Positions 7,675 to 18,289 of a DNA stretch of 64,000 nucleotides are shown here, one piece after another (the stretch's first letter is position 1; the number at the start of each line of letters is the position of its first letter). Source of the DNA: Flavobacterium eburneipallidum (GTDB taxonomy: Bacteria; Bacteroidota; Bacteroidia; Flavobacteriales; Flavobacteriaceae). Below the pieces are notes generated by a model. That model searched no databases. It was not told the DNA's origin and saw nothing but the letters and a program-made list of their open reading frames with translations. Position numbers and translations under genes: made by a program. Location: the NCBI RefSeq assembly GCF_027111355.2, contig NZ_CP114291.2:2852001-2916000 (forward strand), in the 5' to 3' direction.

Positions 7675-10600
7675 TTATCTAACAGGATTTATATCAGTAC
7701 CACTAGTATTATTTTGATTAAAATAATCTTGAGCAACGCCTTTCAAATAAGACATTATTAAATTACCAAAATCTTCCATATTGTTTCCAGCTTCCGTCAA
7801 GTTTGCTTCTATATAAGCTCCTAAAGCATTTATTCCAACTTTAGTATCAGCTTCTTTATTTTGTCCATTGACACCGCTAATTTCTCCGGTAAAGGATTGA
7901 ATGTTTAACTGTTGATCTCCATTTTTCATATTATAACTACCTTCTGCATTGAAAGTTGTAAACTGACCCTCTGCAACATTTTGACCTGCAACTGTTGCAT
8001 TTCCATTTACCTGACCTACTGTCATCCCGTATTCTATTCTATCGCCGTCAATACATACCGCAAGACCAATATTAGCTTTGTAAGCTGTTGTTGTACTATT
8101 TACCTGTCCAAATTCATTTCCTGCTGACCTTGAAGAGGATTGTTCAATTCCAATTCCCATTCGTAACATTGGAACACCTGGTCTAGAGTTTTGTGGTTTC
8201 GATGACTGATTTTCCATTGTATTAACAATAATATTAGTCGTCATATATACGGGTTCTCTATTTACTATATCTTGATTAGTTGTTGGTTGACCTTCAAGAC
8301 CTTCAAGTTCAATTTTCCATACAGGATTGTTATGAGCAAATTGATATGGAGAGATTGACATATATTCTTCAGTGACTGGGTCTACACCAAAAAATCTACC
8401 AATAGCCATATCGTAATTTCTATATCTGAACGTATCCCAGTTCAAGCCTAGCTCGTCTTGGCGTTCTTGTCCAAGGAACTTATACTTTAAAGCATCATTA
8501 GTTGAGTTTTTGACAATGTTATAACCTTGTTGTTTCAATCCAAAAGGATAATAGTTACTTTCTTCCTGTATATTTAAGTTTTTGTCATAACTCAAACGTA
8601 CATTGCCTAAATGGTCTTTGTATTGGTACACATATTTATAAGAACTTTGGCTAGGTTCTACATAGCCTTCGGCAGTTGGCATAAACTGCAAAGTCCAATT
8701 TCCTGCATTAGGTTTCAAATACTGATAGCCTCCTAAATAATTAGTACGAGTTATTGTTGCACCTTGGGTAACTATTTTTTCCACTTTTTGTCCTGCTGCA
8801 TTGTAAATGTACTCAATGTTTCCTGTACTACCAAATACTATTTTGGTTGGTAAATTAAGGTGATTGTAGATGATATTAGTAATATTTTTGTTGTTGTCTT
8901 TGATCATATTACCATTAGCATCATAACTAAAATCATCTACTGTATTGGTAGCACTGTCTTTAAACTCATCCTTAAAATTTGTATTATTAGCCACAGCATC
9001 ACTCACTTTCATTAATTGATTGCTGGCATTGCTATTTTTATAATCGTAGGTTAGATTGTCAATTTGTACTGGCGCAGTATCAGTAAGACTTCCAAAACGA
9101 TTTAAATGCATAATATTACCGTTTTTGTCATAGGTCATATTTTCATTGTAAGCGTTCAATGCACTGCCTTTTTTGTAAATACCTTCCTTAAGACGATTCA
9201 GGTCATCATAACGATAGCCATAGGTTCTCAAAACTTCATCTGAATTAGTCAGCCATTGGGTTTCGGCAATATTTCCGTTGTACAAGCCTTTTACATTCGA
9301 AATTCCAGATGGAATCGTGTTGTAATTGATAGCAAAGGCAAATAAATCTTTAGGGTCTGAACCTTGTTGTAGTGCCGATACCTTGTTAATGCCTTTCAGC
9401 CAGCCTCGAATGTTATAGGTGTAATCCACTTTTTGGGTATTGCCACCAATAGCTTTAGAAGTCAGTTGTCCCAATTCGTCATACGTATTGCTAACAATTT
9501 GTTCTACTGTACCGTCGTTAATTTGATGGGTTTGGGTAAGTAATCTTCCTTGCTGGGAATACGTAAAAGCATCTTTGGTTTTTAATTCGGTACTGTTCAC
9601 ATCTCTTTTGTGAAAAGTGATGGTGTATTCTGGCTTTCCTATAAAATCCAACTTGCTGTTAGTATAAGTGTATCCTCCTAAATAATTAGCATTATAAGTT
9701 TGAACTGGTCGGGCTTTTTTATCATAAAATGTCGTGGCAACTTCCCCTAATGTTGCCGAAGTTGCTGTTGGAATACGTGTCCAGGATCCTGTAGCTAATC
9801 CTTTTACTTGTGCATAATTTGAAAAAACTGCTTGGCTTTCAATTGTAGTAGGGATAGTAGCTACGCCAGGAAATGTATAATTGTCATAATAATTTACAGT
9901 CAGTAATTTAAAAGTGGTAGGTACTACGGTATTCGTATAATAAGCTGGAATGTTATCAATAGAACCCGAAGTTTGTTTACTTTCGTTAAAAGTAGTAGCT
10001 GAATTTAAAGCGTTTTGCTTTGCTATTCTACCATCACTGTTTACTGTGGTTGATTGTTCCCAACCTGTATAAACGGGTCTGTTTAAGGCATCGTATTTAG
10101 TTATCATCCAACCCACAACAGCTACAGAGGTATCGTTAAAAGGGGATAAGGCTGGGCCAGTTGCTACCACTCGATCTAGCTTGTCATAAAGAATAAATTC
10201 CCATTGTTTGCCAGGTAATTTCTTTTCTACTAATCGGTTTCTGTTATCGTATTTGTATTGGTAACACAGTTCATCAAAACTGGTAGTACCTCCAGAAATA
10301 ATTTTAGCGCTAACGGTACTGCCTGTTTGAGCATGGAAACCGGGAAGCAAACTAATGCTATTCCCTGCTACCAAATTAAGCGTATTCCCAGATGTAGTCA
10401 CCGCTGTAGAACTTACGTTAGGCTGCGTAGTTGTGGTTCCCGAAAAAACCATCTCTGCTGCTTTAGGAGGAATAACGTAGGTTAGATTTCCAAAATCATC
10501 ATAAACATAATAAGTATCGTGTTTTTCATTATTGCTGCCAGTACCTACAGCTCCATAGGTTCTTTTTAACAGTACCTGACCTTGCTTGTTTTTGAATTCT

Positions 10601-11964
10601 ACTGTAGAACCATTTAGCTCTGTTGGAGCAGCTGCTGTATTTTCGTCATAGGTTATGTTTTTATACAATTCGTTGGCATCGTAAAAACCATCGTCTACTA
10701 ATGTTGGCGCATAAGTGTTATTTGCATAACTTAAACTGACCGCAAAGTTTCTTACTTCATTGCTGGTGTTAGTATGATACTTTAGCTTTATTTCGTGTCC
10801 ATTATTTAATTTCCAATCCTCTCCAGGAGCAGCTTGTTTTAAAACCCTATTAAGTGGTGAAGCTTCGAATTCTTTTTGTGAGTAAGGATTTGGTGAAGCG
10901 GTGTTAAGTTCCGTTGGATGATGAGCGTTATAATAGGTGTTTGTTGCCGTGAGCGCATCTGTTTTATAGATACCATAATTGTAATTTTCGGCAGCAGCAT
11001 ACGGCAGATATTCCTTGTCTTGCCTGCCGTAGTTGTCATAGCCTATATGTGTAATTAGATCCTGTCCATTACCTCCGCCACGAATGATTATATTTTGTTT
11101 GGGTCTGCCGAGTCCATCAAAATAACTAATAGTTTCTGTTTTATCCCCAACCGGAATGGCATTTACAAGATCACTTTCGGAATACGGTTGCTCGTATTGG
11201 GTTGTACGTATAAAATTTTCATTATTCTCTACCAAGCAACCTTCAAATGTACCTGCTTCATACGGACAAGCATCTGAATTGTTGCTTACATAACCTGATG
11301 GCTGGGTATAACTTATAACGGTTGGACTTTGACCTCCAAAACCGTCACCATCAGAATCATAATACCATGTAGGTGGCGGAGCAATAGTATAACTAACACT
11401 ACTGGAGTTGATACTCCAAGTACCATTACTATTTTTAGCTCTTAAATAACAAACAGAACCGTTTGTTCGGCTTATTGTACTACTGGAATTAGCTTCACTA
11501 AAGCCATTGCTAGTCTCTTGCCAGTACCAAGTTACATTCGCGGGAGGTGTGCCCACTTTAGCCAAAGTTACTACTCCCATCGTATTGCTTTGTATTATAG
11601 GAGTTAATGGTGTAGGGGCATCAACATTTAGTACAGTTATAGAAGTGTATATATAATCTATAATATTACTATCATTATCAAAACAAGTTATGCCTAAATA
11701 ATAGGTTCCAGGACTATCCCATCTTATATCCGTATAAGGGAGATATCCCTGACTTTCATCTACTAAAAAAGTAGCACCGTCAGATTCCCAACCACCTGCA
11801 AAAAAGGTATTAGTGGAGTCAATAAGAGTATAGTGGGCTACATCGCCTAACGAAACTTGAGTTGGACCTGATATACTTTGTGCATGTATGCTTTTAGTAC
11901 TAAAAAAGAGCACGACTAATAGCATCAAAAATTGTAATTGTCTTTTTTTATATTGTATAGGCAT
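7675..11964 (-). CDS. Secreted DUF6443/RHS-core protein with unique C-terminal tail (cassette 1)
   Basis: A 1429-residue protein with an N-terminal signal peptide (hydrophobic to FFSTKSIHAQ) and Ig/PKD-like segments to about residue 240. A DUF6443-type start follows (ENNENFIRTTQYEQPYSE, ISYFDGLGRPKQNI, YDNYGRQDKEYLPYA). YD repeats come next, and then the RHS-associated core, YKDHLGNVRLSY to RFFGVDPVTEEYMSISPYQF (about 1130-1220). After the core, about 204 residues (from 1226) are unrelated to cassette 2 and contain Gly/Asn-rich beta strands then a helical end (GNLIMSYLKGVAQDYF). RHS cores form a shell and their variable tails are often toxins; this tail matches no toxin I recognise. The gene follows its SpvB-like partner by 95 bp and precedes a small membrane gene by 2 bp. 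Confidence 0.85.
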   Translation of the reverse strand: MPIQYKKRQLQFLMLLVVLFFSTKSIHAQSISGPTQVSLGDVAHYTLIDSTNTFFAGGWESDGATFLVDESQGYLPYTDIRWDSPGTYYLGITCFDNDSNIIDYIYTSITVLNVDAPTPLTPIIQSNTMGVVTLAKVGTPPANVTWYWQETSNGFSEANSSSTISRTNGSVCYLRAKNSNGTWSINSSSVSYTIAPPPTWYYDSDGDGFGGQSPTVISYTQPSGYVSNNSDACPYEAGTFEGCLVENNENFIRTTQYEQPYSESDLVNAIPVGDKTETISYFDGLGRPKQNIIIRGGGNGQDLITHIGYDNYGRQDKEYLPYAAAENYNYGIYKTDALTATNTYYNAHHPTELNTASPNPYSQKEFEASPLNRVLKQAAPGEDWKLNNGHEIKLKYHTNTSNEVRNFAVSLSYANNTYAPTLVDDGFYDANELYKNITYDENTAAAPTELNGSTVEFKNKQGQVLLKRTYGAVGTGSNNEKHDTYYVYDDFGNLTYVIPPKAAEMVFSGTTTTQPNVSSTAVTTSGNTLNLVAGNSISLLPGFHAQTGSTVSAKIISGGTTSFDELCYQYKYDNRNRLVEKKLPGKQWEFILYDKLDRVVATGPALSPFNDTSVAVVGWMITKYDALNRPVYTGWEQSTTVNSDGRIAKQNALNSATTFNESKQTSGSIDNIPAYYTNTVVPTTFKLLTVNYYDNYTFPGVATIPTTIESQAVFSNYAQVKGLATGSWTRIPTATSATLGEVATTFYDKKARPVQTYNANYLGGYTYTNSKLDFIGKPEYTITFHKRDVNSTELKTKDAFTYSQQGRLLTQTHQINDGTVEQIVSNTYDELGQLTSKAIGGNTQKVDYTYNIRGWLKGINKVSALQQGSDPKDLFAFAINYNTIPSGISNVKGLYNGNIAETQWLTNSDEVLRTYGYRYDDLNRLKEGIYKKGSALNAYNENMTYDKNGNIMHLNRFGSLTDTAPVQIDNLTYDYKNSNASNQLMKVSDAVANNTNFKDEFKDSATNTVDDFSYDANGNMIKDNNKNITNIIYNHLNLPTKIVFGSTGNIEYIYNAAGQKVEKIVTQGATITRTNYLGGYQYLKPNAGNWTLQFMPTAEGYVEPSQSSYKYVYQYKDHLGNVRLSYDKNLNIQEESNYYPFGLKQQGYNIVKNSTNDALKYKFLGQERQDELGLNWDTFRYRNYDMAIGRFFGVDPVTEEYMSISPYQFAHNNPVWKIELEGLEGQPTTNQDIVNREPVYMTTNIIVNTMENQSSKPQNSRPGVPMLRMGIGIEQSSSRSAGNEFGQVNSTTTAYKANIGLAVCIDGDRIEYGMTVGQVNGNATVAGQNVAEGQFTTFNAEGSYNMKNGDQQLNIQSFTGEISGVNGQNKEADTKVGINALGAYIEANLTEAGNNMEDFGNLIMSYLKGVAQDYFNQNNTSGTDINPVR

Positions 11965-12059
11965 TGTTATACTGTTTGAATTATTTATTTACCATCATAA
12001 AATCAATATCTCATCCTGAAATTTATTTTCAGGACTTAATATCATATAATAAGTAATTA

Positions 12060-15000
12060 CTATTTTCTATAATGATATTGATTGGAAGAAATAATTTTAC
12101 CATCGGCATCCTTAATATGCTTCAAGCGGTTTTCACTATCATATACATAATAAGTAGTATAGCCTTTAGGGTCAGTCATACTAGTCATACCTATAAGGGG
12201 GTCATAGGTATATACGCTAACCAAAGCCTGAAGAAGTCCATCCTTTATTTTTTCAAGCTCTAATCGTTTAGAAGCTTCTGAAGTCGTAGTACTATTTATA
12301 ATGGACATATTTAAGTTAAGGGCATTTATTTGTGATTCAGTTGCATTCTCTACTTTAGCTACAGGGTACTGATTATTATAGCCCCAAATGAAAAAGGTAT
12401 GAGAACCGTCTTTTTGGGTAACTTCTTTTATGTTTCCATTTGGATAATAACTGATATATTCCATCCGTGTCTCCAAAGGAGCAACTCCTTTAGAAGTTTG
12501 AACCAATTCAGGTAAAATGAGATCATTACTCCATTTTTTATAATCCGTCCGCTCTGTATTTAATAATTCATTAGTGCTTGATACTCCATCCTTATTTGTG
12601 TCTTTATAAGTAGTTGTTTCTATAACAGGAGAAATAATATTTTTGGTTATCATTTCGTTGTAGGGAGCTGTAGTTGCAAAATCATGTGGGTATTTATAAT
12701 TGGTTCTCAACCATTTTCCATCAGATGTTTTAGCAATTTTAGAGGTTACTTTTTTGTGATAAGGATTGTCATAATTAAGACTATCCACACTTACAATTAC
12801 ACCTCCGTTTTCTGTATAGTCTGTTTTAGTTACTTTATCTACCTCATACCATTCTGACCAATTCACAGAATAAGTAATTCTGTCTCCGTTCAATTTATCC
12901 AAAAAACAAGTAGGGCATGGATCAAATTTACTCACTACATTATCCATATTTATTCCAAAAAGGTACTCTTTTTTAATCGTTTTAAAAGAGGTATCGGTTT
13001 GTTGCACCAGACTTCCTTGTGAATTATAGTGTCTAATCCTAGTTACATCGCCTAAATTTAAACCTCCTATAATGGGGTCTGTATTATAAGAAACAAAATC
13101 TCGAATACTTCTAAATTCATAAGAAGTTTTGCCTAAATTTCCGTTTTCCTCTACTAATTCAAATACCTTATTGTAAGCAGTTACTCCAGACAAACTATTA
13201 AATCCTTGTGTATGAAGTGAATTGGAAGTACGGTACATATAAATTCCAGCAGCACCAAAATCCCAGTAATTAACTTCTAGTCCCACTTGACAAGTCATAA
13301 AACGATTTTTATAAAGATCTTTTATTTGATAATCTTTACTTTCCGAAATGGAAAAACCAGTAGATTCTCCTCCCAATGTGCCATCTTCGGTATAAATATA
13401 TTTTTTGGATATTAACTTGGTTCCTGTAAAATCAAAATTTTCTGTTTTTGAGATACGTAAACCTCCAATGGTTTCCTTGGTTATAGGAGAAGAAGTGGTT
13501 GTTCTATTAATTACTACTAATCTTATGAATAAATCATAAATCGGACTCACAACTAATTTATAATTACCTGCAGCAAAATTTCTTGTCCCTCTTACAAGAG
13601 TTTGTATTGGATTTGTCAGATAAAAAGTTTCTATAATAGTTCCTGAACTATTTTTTAACCAAGCAATGGGTTCTACATCTGAAACTATTGGCAATTCAGC
13701 AGTACTGAAAGCTGCCGGTTCTGCCTGTAAAGAAATATCGTAGGTTTTAGCACTAGAAACAGAAAAATTAGATTCATAAACATCTACGTTTGTATTTAAT
13801 TCACCTTCATTAAGTGTACTAGCTATGGTTTCTATATTTTCTATTAATTCAATTTCATTTGTTTTGCGTTGATTGGGTTCAAAATTAAAAATAGTCCATC
13901 CCCCCGTAGGATAAGTTATTTTTTGTATTATTCCACACCTTGAATAAAGTCCCGAATTATCAGGCACTCTTTTTACTCCTTGAAATATTGTACCATTATA
14001 TGTTACTTCTGGAATAAGTGTCGACATACTATGACTTGGGTTTTGATAATAAAAATCTCCTATTTTTTTTTCAATTATTCCAGGATTGTAATAGCCCCAC
14101 TTATCCACTTGAGTGGTGTATTTGCTAGGCATGGATTCCGAATTGTAATATTCGAATTTATAAGGTGACTTACCCACTTCGGTTATTGATTCTAATTTTA
14201 AACGACAGTAATTGTATCGGTTTTGAGATCCATTTGTTGTGTTTTGAGTGGTGGAATTAAAATAATCATGAATTAGAGAAAAAGTTTTTACGCTATAATT
14301 ACTATTAAAAATTTGAATCTGTGATAATTTACGCCCTCCATATCCATTATTATAGGCTTCAATATCTTTTCTCTTGTCGGTATTAAAATTGGAGACAAAA
14401 TCAATCTTACCTCCATTAAATACTATACTCTCTAATGTGATTTCATCTATGATTTGTTTTGAAGCATTAGTATATCGGTAGGTGTCATCAAAAGACACTC
14501 CCTCATCTACACAAGTAATATTACCTTGACCATCTTCATAAATAACATCTTGTGTTGAAATTCGTGTGTAGCGATCTGCAATATCATATCTTGTTTGAGA
14601 AATATTTATATTGCTATATACTTTTCCATGTTTGACATAATTAAAGCTAATTCGTTCAGTATTGGGCGCTTCAATGTAATCTAGATACCATGAACTTATT
14701 GGATAATTTTCTGTTCTTTTGAAGGCATACAAACGTAAAAACGCTGTACTAGGATCTCCATCATCAATTCCCATATAGGGACCTAAACCTTTTAATTTAT
14801 CTTCCGGTAGATTTATATTATTCGTATAAAGGTTTTCTGTTCTTTCCGCGGTTCCAAAATAGTATACATAGCCCTCTGGCGTAGTGATTTTCCATTTAGG
14901 ATTACCATCAATACCATCTTCAGTACTAATAACTTCAATCTTTAATCCATCTTCTTTTTTCTTATACACTACAGAGCCTTGTGCTTTCTTGCCTAATACA

Positions 15001-15584
15001 AAACTTCCTGAATAGCCTGCAAAATTGTAATTAAAAATATCGGGTTCTAAATCTATTTGTCCGTCTTTTGCTTTAAAAAAATACTGCGCTACTGGATCTA
15101 ATAGTTTTCCATTATCTTTTCTTGTATTAAAACTTAAATTTTTATAAATTTCTTGATCAAAGGGTTCGTCTTCAGGTAATTCATCAGGAACTAAAAGAGC
15201 AGCTGCATTATAATACCCCTCTCCTCCTTTACTGCCAAAAACTGAAAAATCATCAAGCCCTCTTATGGTTCTTGTAATCACACCACCCGCATTGAGCGAC
15301 CAACCCAATCCTACCCAACTAGCATCCTGATTGACTCTAACATTGGAGTTATAGCTTAAACTTATATCTAATTGATGTTGATTGGTCTTAATTTGATAAA
15401 TAGGAATATTAATATTAGGCTGACCAGTAAAATAACCAATCGGAATATCACCATATGCACCAAGAGCTGCTGCCGTAGGAGATGGTGGTATTACTTTTGT
15501 AGTAGAATAATTATTATTATTTTGCTGCGAGTATAAATGGATAATTGTAGTAATAAAAAGTAATAGCGTAATTTTATTTTTCAT
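12060..15584 (-). CDS. SpvB-like/RHS-repeat secreted protein, shell partner (cassette 1)
   Basis: A 1174-residue protein with signal peptide MKNKITLLLFITTIIHLYSQ. It carries the family N-terminus (PPSPTAAALGAYGDIPIGYF, IPIYQIKTNQHQLDISLSYN, ASWVGLGWSLNAGGVITRTI), a long beta-rich body, and C-terminal YD repeats (YDPLIGMTSMTDPKGYTTYY, YDSENRLKHIKDADGKII). It ends at a YD motif without an RHS core, which is supplied by the next gene 95 bp downstream. It is paralogous along its full length to 27813-31283. The layout recalls the TcB/TcC arrangement, where an SpvB-containing part and an RHS part jointly build a cocoon. Whether these two proteins associate is inference. Confidence 0.82.
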   Translation of the reverse strand: MKNKITLLLFITTIIHLYSQQNNNNYSTTKVIPPSPTAAALGAYGDIPIGYFTGQPNINIPIYQIKTNQHQLDISLSYNSNVRVNQDASWVGLGWSLNAGGVITRTIRGLDDFSVFGSKGGEGYYNAAALLVPDELPEDEPFDQEIYKNLSFNTRKDNGKLLDPVAQYFFKAKDGQIDLEPDIFNYNFAGYSGSFVLGKKAQGSVVYKKKEDGLKIEVISTEDGIDGNPKWKITTPEGYVYYFGTAERTENLYTNNINLPEDKLKGLGPYMGIDDGDPSTAFLRLYAFKRTENYPISSWYLDYIEAPNTERISFNYVKHGKVYSNINISQTRYDIADRYTRISTQDVIYEDGQGNITCVDEGVSFDDTYRYTNASKQIIDEITLESIVFNGGKIDFVSNFNTDKRKDIEAYNNGYGGRKLSQIQIFNSNYSVKTFSLIHDYFNSTTQNTTNGSQNRYNYCRLKLESITEVGKSPYKFEYYNSESMPSKYTTQVDKWGYYNPGIIEKKIGDFYYQNPSHSMSTLIPEVTYNGTIFQGVKRVPDNSGLYSRCGIIQKITYPTGGWTIFNFEPNQRKTNEIELIENIETIASTLNEGELNTNVDVYESNFSVSSAKTYDISLQAEPAAFSTAELPIVSDVEPIAWLKNSSGTIIETFYLTNPIQTLVRGTRNFAAGNYKLVVSPIYDLFIRLVVINRTTTSSPITKETIGGLRISKTENFDFTGTKLISKKYIYTEDGTLGGESTGFSISESKDYQIKDLYKNRFMTCQVGLEVNYWDFGAAGIYMYRTSNSLHTQGFNSLSGVTAYNKVFELVEENGNLGKTSYEFRSIRDFVSYNTDPIIGGLNLGDVTRIRHYNSQGSLVQQTDTSFKTIKKEYLFGINMDNVVSKFDPCPTCFLDKLNGDRITYSVNWSEWYEVDKVTKTDYTENGGVIVSVDSLNYDNPYHKKVTSKIAKTSDGKWLRTNYKYPHDFATTAPYNEMITKNIISPVIETTTYKDTNKDGVSSTNELLNTERTDYKKWSNDLILPELVQTSKGVAPLETRMEYISYYPNGNIKEVTQKDGSHTFFIWGYNNQYPVAKVENATESQINALNLNMSIINSTTTSEASKRLELEKIKDGLLQALVSVYTYDPLIGMTSMTDPKGYTTYYVYDSENRLKHIKDADGKIISSNQYHYRK

Positions 15585-15653
15585 TTTTCAACAAGTTATT
15601 TAGTAATAAGGAAAACTTAACTTCAAAGAACAGATTAGTAAATTAACCTGTTA

Positions 15654-16604
15654 CTATTTTAGTAACAAGGTTTCTAATCGTTTTATTCTAGCTTCTTGTT
15701 CAATTGTGTAAAGAGTGAGTTCCTCTATTTTTTGAAGAAGCTTTGCATTCATTTCTCCTAATAAAAACCCGTTTTGAGCAACTTCTTCTGCAGATGGAAT
15801 ATCTTTTAAGTGCCCCTTTTCTTTAATATGTTTTTCTACCTCTCGTAAGGAGGGCAAGGTATAATCCTCTTTAAAAACATAATCTGGCCAGCCAACCAAA
15901 TCAACCCGTACTTCTTTAGTGTGAATGGTACCATTAACAGCTAATTTATCAGTAGAATTACTAACAATACCAATACCTACATTGCCTTGAATATTTGTAT
16001 TGCCTTGTATATTAAATTTACCGCCATTGCCCAAACCAAGAACGTCTGTTGCATCAAATGAAATATTGCCATTAGGAGATATTAACATTCTATTTAATGC
16101 ATTACCTCCGCCAGGACCCCATCCGCCTGTGATACTAAATGAATTATTTTCTAATACATTTACATTAATCGAATTTTCAGCTACATGAATTGATGACCAC
16201 GAATCCACATCTCCCTGTAGGAAAATATTATTACTTCTTATGATTAAATCATTGTTTTCACTATTTATATAGCCTCCTCCTAATGCAAATCCATAACCAG
16301 TAGGTACAGAAATATCTCCACCAACCTGCAAAGAATAGCCACTAGGCGTTAAACCATTAACTGTTAGACCATTATTAAATATTTTACTACCTGAAAAAGT
16401 CTGATTTCCTGTTGTCATTACTCCTCTAGCTGTTGCGCTAGCATTAGGAATATTTAATGTAATTACAGGATTTGTAGTACTTTGGGCTACTGTAGCATTT
16501 ATATCTGTACCAGAGTTACCTGTAACTAGATTAACGCTAGTAACTTGACCAAAAGACATTGTTGTAACTAATACTAAAGCGAGTAATTGAATTGTTTTTT
16601 TCAT
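15654..16604 (-). CDS. Tail-fibre-like secreted surface protein
   Basis: A 316-residue protein with a signal peptide (MKKTIQLLALVLVTTMSFGQ). It has an N-terminal beta-helical region with ARGVMTTGNQTFSGSKIF, as in phage tail fibres and bacterial collar-type adhesins, and repeated short strands (NIQGNTNIQGNVGIG). The conserved Bacteroidetes C-terminal module follows: WPDYVFKEDYTLPSLREVE, HIKEKGHLKDIPSAEEV and LLQKIEELTLYTIEQEARIK, the last being a coiled coil. Such proteins are exported and probably trimeric. The gene is 69 bp upstream of the SpvB-like gene of cassette 1 on the same strand and may be co-transcribed with it. An adhesive role is inferred. Confidence 0.75.
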   Translation of the reverse strand: MKKTIQLLALVLVTTMSFGQVTSVNLVTGNSGTDINATVAQSTTNPVITLNIPNASATARGVMTTGNQTFSGSKIFNNGLTVNGLTPSGYSLQVGGDISVPTGYGFALGGGYINSENNDLIIRSNNIFLQGDVDSWSSIHVAENSINVNVLENNSFSITGGWGPGGGNALNRMLISPNGNISFDATDVLGLGNGGKFNIQGNTNIQGNVGIGIVSNSTDKLAVNGTIHTKEVRVDLVGWPDYVFKEDYTLPSLREVEKHIKEKGHLKDIPSAEEVAQNGFLLGEMNAKLLQKIEELTLYTIEQEARIKRLETLLLK

Positions 16605-17152
16605 TTTTAATTAAAAAGTTAAGTTTATGATTTTTTTGAACACATTATTTTTTGTAAACAATCAATATGATTGTATTTTTATTATGTTGCTTCATTTATG
16701 TATTGATTTAAATGAATTGTTCTAGAAAAAACAAGAATGTACTTATTTAAAAGATCACACCTGTTTTAATTATCTACTTTACAAATGCATTACGCTTATA
16801 ATGATTACTTAATAGTCGTAAATTTGATAAAAATATATGAATTTTCATGTGAAAAATTTATTTATTGATTTATTGATTTATTTATTGATTTATTGATTTA
16901 TTTATTGATTTATTGATTTATTTATTGATTTATTGATTTATTTATTGAACTACCGATATAGAATTATGTAATAAAAAACTTGACAATATTAATTGTTATT
17001 TTCAACAAATCCTACAAAAATTACAAAAAAATTACAAAAATTATATAAATAATTGTATGTTGAAAATAAATATTGGAAAATCACACAATGACTTGGGACA
17101 AGATTTCAAAACGAACAAATCACATCTAGTAAGAAAAAGAAATTACTCGAAA
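16605..17152. other. Gene-free AT-rich region containing a tandem repeat
   Basis: About 550 bp between the tail-fibre-like gene and gspF on the same strand. No frame here looks coding. It contains the 20-bp tandem array at 16861-16948 and A/T-rich flanks. It presumably holds the promoter for the tail-fibre-like gene and the 3' end of the secretion operon; no clear TAnnTTTG element or stem-loop could be assigned. Confidence 0.6.
16861..16948. repeat. Tandem repeat, 20-bp unit, four full copies plus a partial
   Basis: The unit TTTATTGATTTATTGATTTA is repeated exactly four times from 16861 to 16940, followed by TTTATTGA. Each unit is itself built from the 8-mer TTTATTGA. The identity of the copies suggests recent slippage. 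It is not a CRISPR: there are no spacers and the unit is A/T only apart from two Gs. Confidence 0.9.
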
Positions 17153-18289
17153 TTATCCAATCGCACTACTCAATTGGAACATGGGCAAATACATAGCAAC
17201 AAGTAGAACAGCCACAAGAACACCTACAAACAGAATAATAAGAGGTTCTAAAACTGTAGTCATCACTTTAGACTGCTGCACTACTTCTTGGTTGTATTGT
17301 TCACTTAATTGTTGGAAGACATATTCGGTTTGGTTGGTTTCTTCGGCTACTTTGACCAAAGAAATGATTCTATTATCGAACAAAGCGTTCTCTTTTAGAC
17401 TTACACTCAAACTATTTCCTTTAAGAATACTATTTTCTACTTTTTCCAGCGCATCTTGTAAGGGTACAAAACGAATCATCTTTTTCACCATTTGAATACT
17501 GTTTAATAATGGTACTTTGGCGGTGGTTAATAAAGCAACTGCTTGGGTAAATTGCGCCAAATAGACTTTGGTAATAAAAGCTCCCAGAATAGGAATCTTC
17601 AAAATAAAATAATGAAGTCCTGTTCGGTATTTAATATTGTCTTTGAATAGACGACCCGCGAACAACATACCTACTAACAGCAACAATCCATAAACACCAT
17701 ACGATTTAGTCCAAGCAGATAATTTAACAATGGCTTTGGTTAATACTGGAAGTTCTACATTGTTTTGTCTGAAAATATCCTGAAACATAGGCACAACATA
17801 ACTCAACATAAATACTACTACCACAACGGCAGTAGTCAATACAATGGAAGGATAAGTCAAGGCAGCAATAATGATTCTTTTTTGTTCGTTTTTACGCTCA
17901 TAAAAAACACCTAATTCCTGGCATACTTGAGCCGTTGTACCCGTTTCTTCTCCTATTTGCAAAGAATAGAATTCGTATTCCGTAAAAGATTTAGATGCCA
18001 ATAGTGCTTCAGAAAAAGGCTTTCCATTTATCACATCATTCAGAATAGATTGTATTAATTCTTTATCAGCATTTTTCTTTAACGAATCTACAATTAAGGT
18101 TAATCCTTCTTTAAAAGTAATTCCAGCTTTGAGTAAAACCGATAATTCCTGATAAAAAGCTTGCTTCTTTTTATTATTAAATCTTTCGCCAAAAAGTACA
18201 ATTTCCATTTTTAGCAATTCTTCTAAACTGGATGGTTTGTTATGAGAAACACTACTTTTATTGGGGATATTTTCTAGTTTAAAAGCCAT
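17153..18289 (-). CDS. gspF: GspF/PilC-like inner-membrane platform protein
   Basis: A 378-residue protein with two T2SSF-type domains: YQELSVLLKAGITFKEGLTL (about residues 46-65) with IGEETGTTAQVCQELGVFY, and later QFTQAVALLTTAKVPLLNSI with NRIISLVKVAEETNQTEYV. It has three membrane segments, near residues 145-170, 198-215 and at the C-terminus (VLEPLIILFVGVLVAVLLVA). This is the membrane platform that couples the cytoplasmic ATPase to pseudopilus assembly. Its start overlaps the upstream pseudopilin gene by 11 bp, closing the minus half-operon. No second gspF is visible, so it probably works with the ATPase at 32684-34087. Confidence 0.92.
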   Translation of the reverse strand: MAFKLENIPNKSSVSHNKPSSLEELLKMEIVLFGERFNNKKKQAFYQELSVLLKAGITFKEGLTLIVDSLKKNADKELIQSILNDVINGKPFSEALLASKSFTEYEFYSLQIGEETGTTAQVCQELGVFYERKNEQKRIIIAALTYPSIVLTTAVVVVVFMLSYVVPMFQDIFRQNNVELPVLTKAIVKLSAWTKSYGVYGLLLLVGMLFAGRLFKDNIKYRTGLHYFILKIPILGAFITKVYLAQFTQAVALLTTAKVPLLNSIQMVKKMIRFVPLQDALEKVENSILKGNSLSVSLKENALFDNRIISLVKVAEETNQTEYVFQQLSEQYNQEVVQQSKVMTTVLEPLIILFVGVLVAVLLVAMYLPMFQLSSAIG

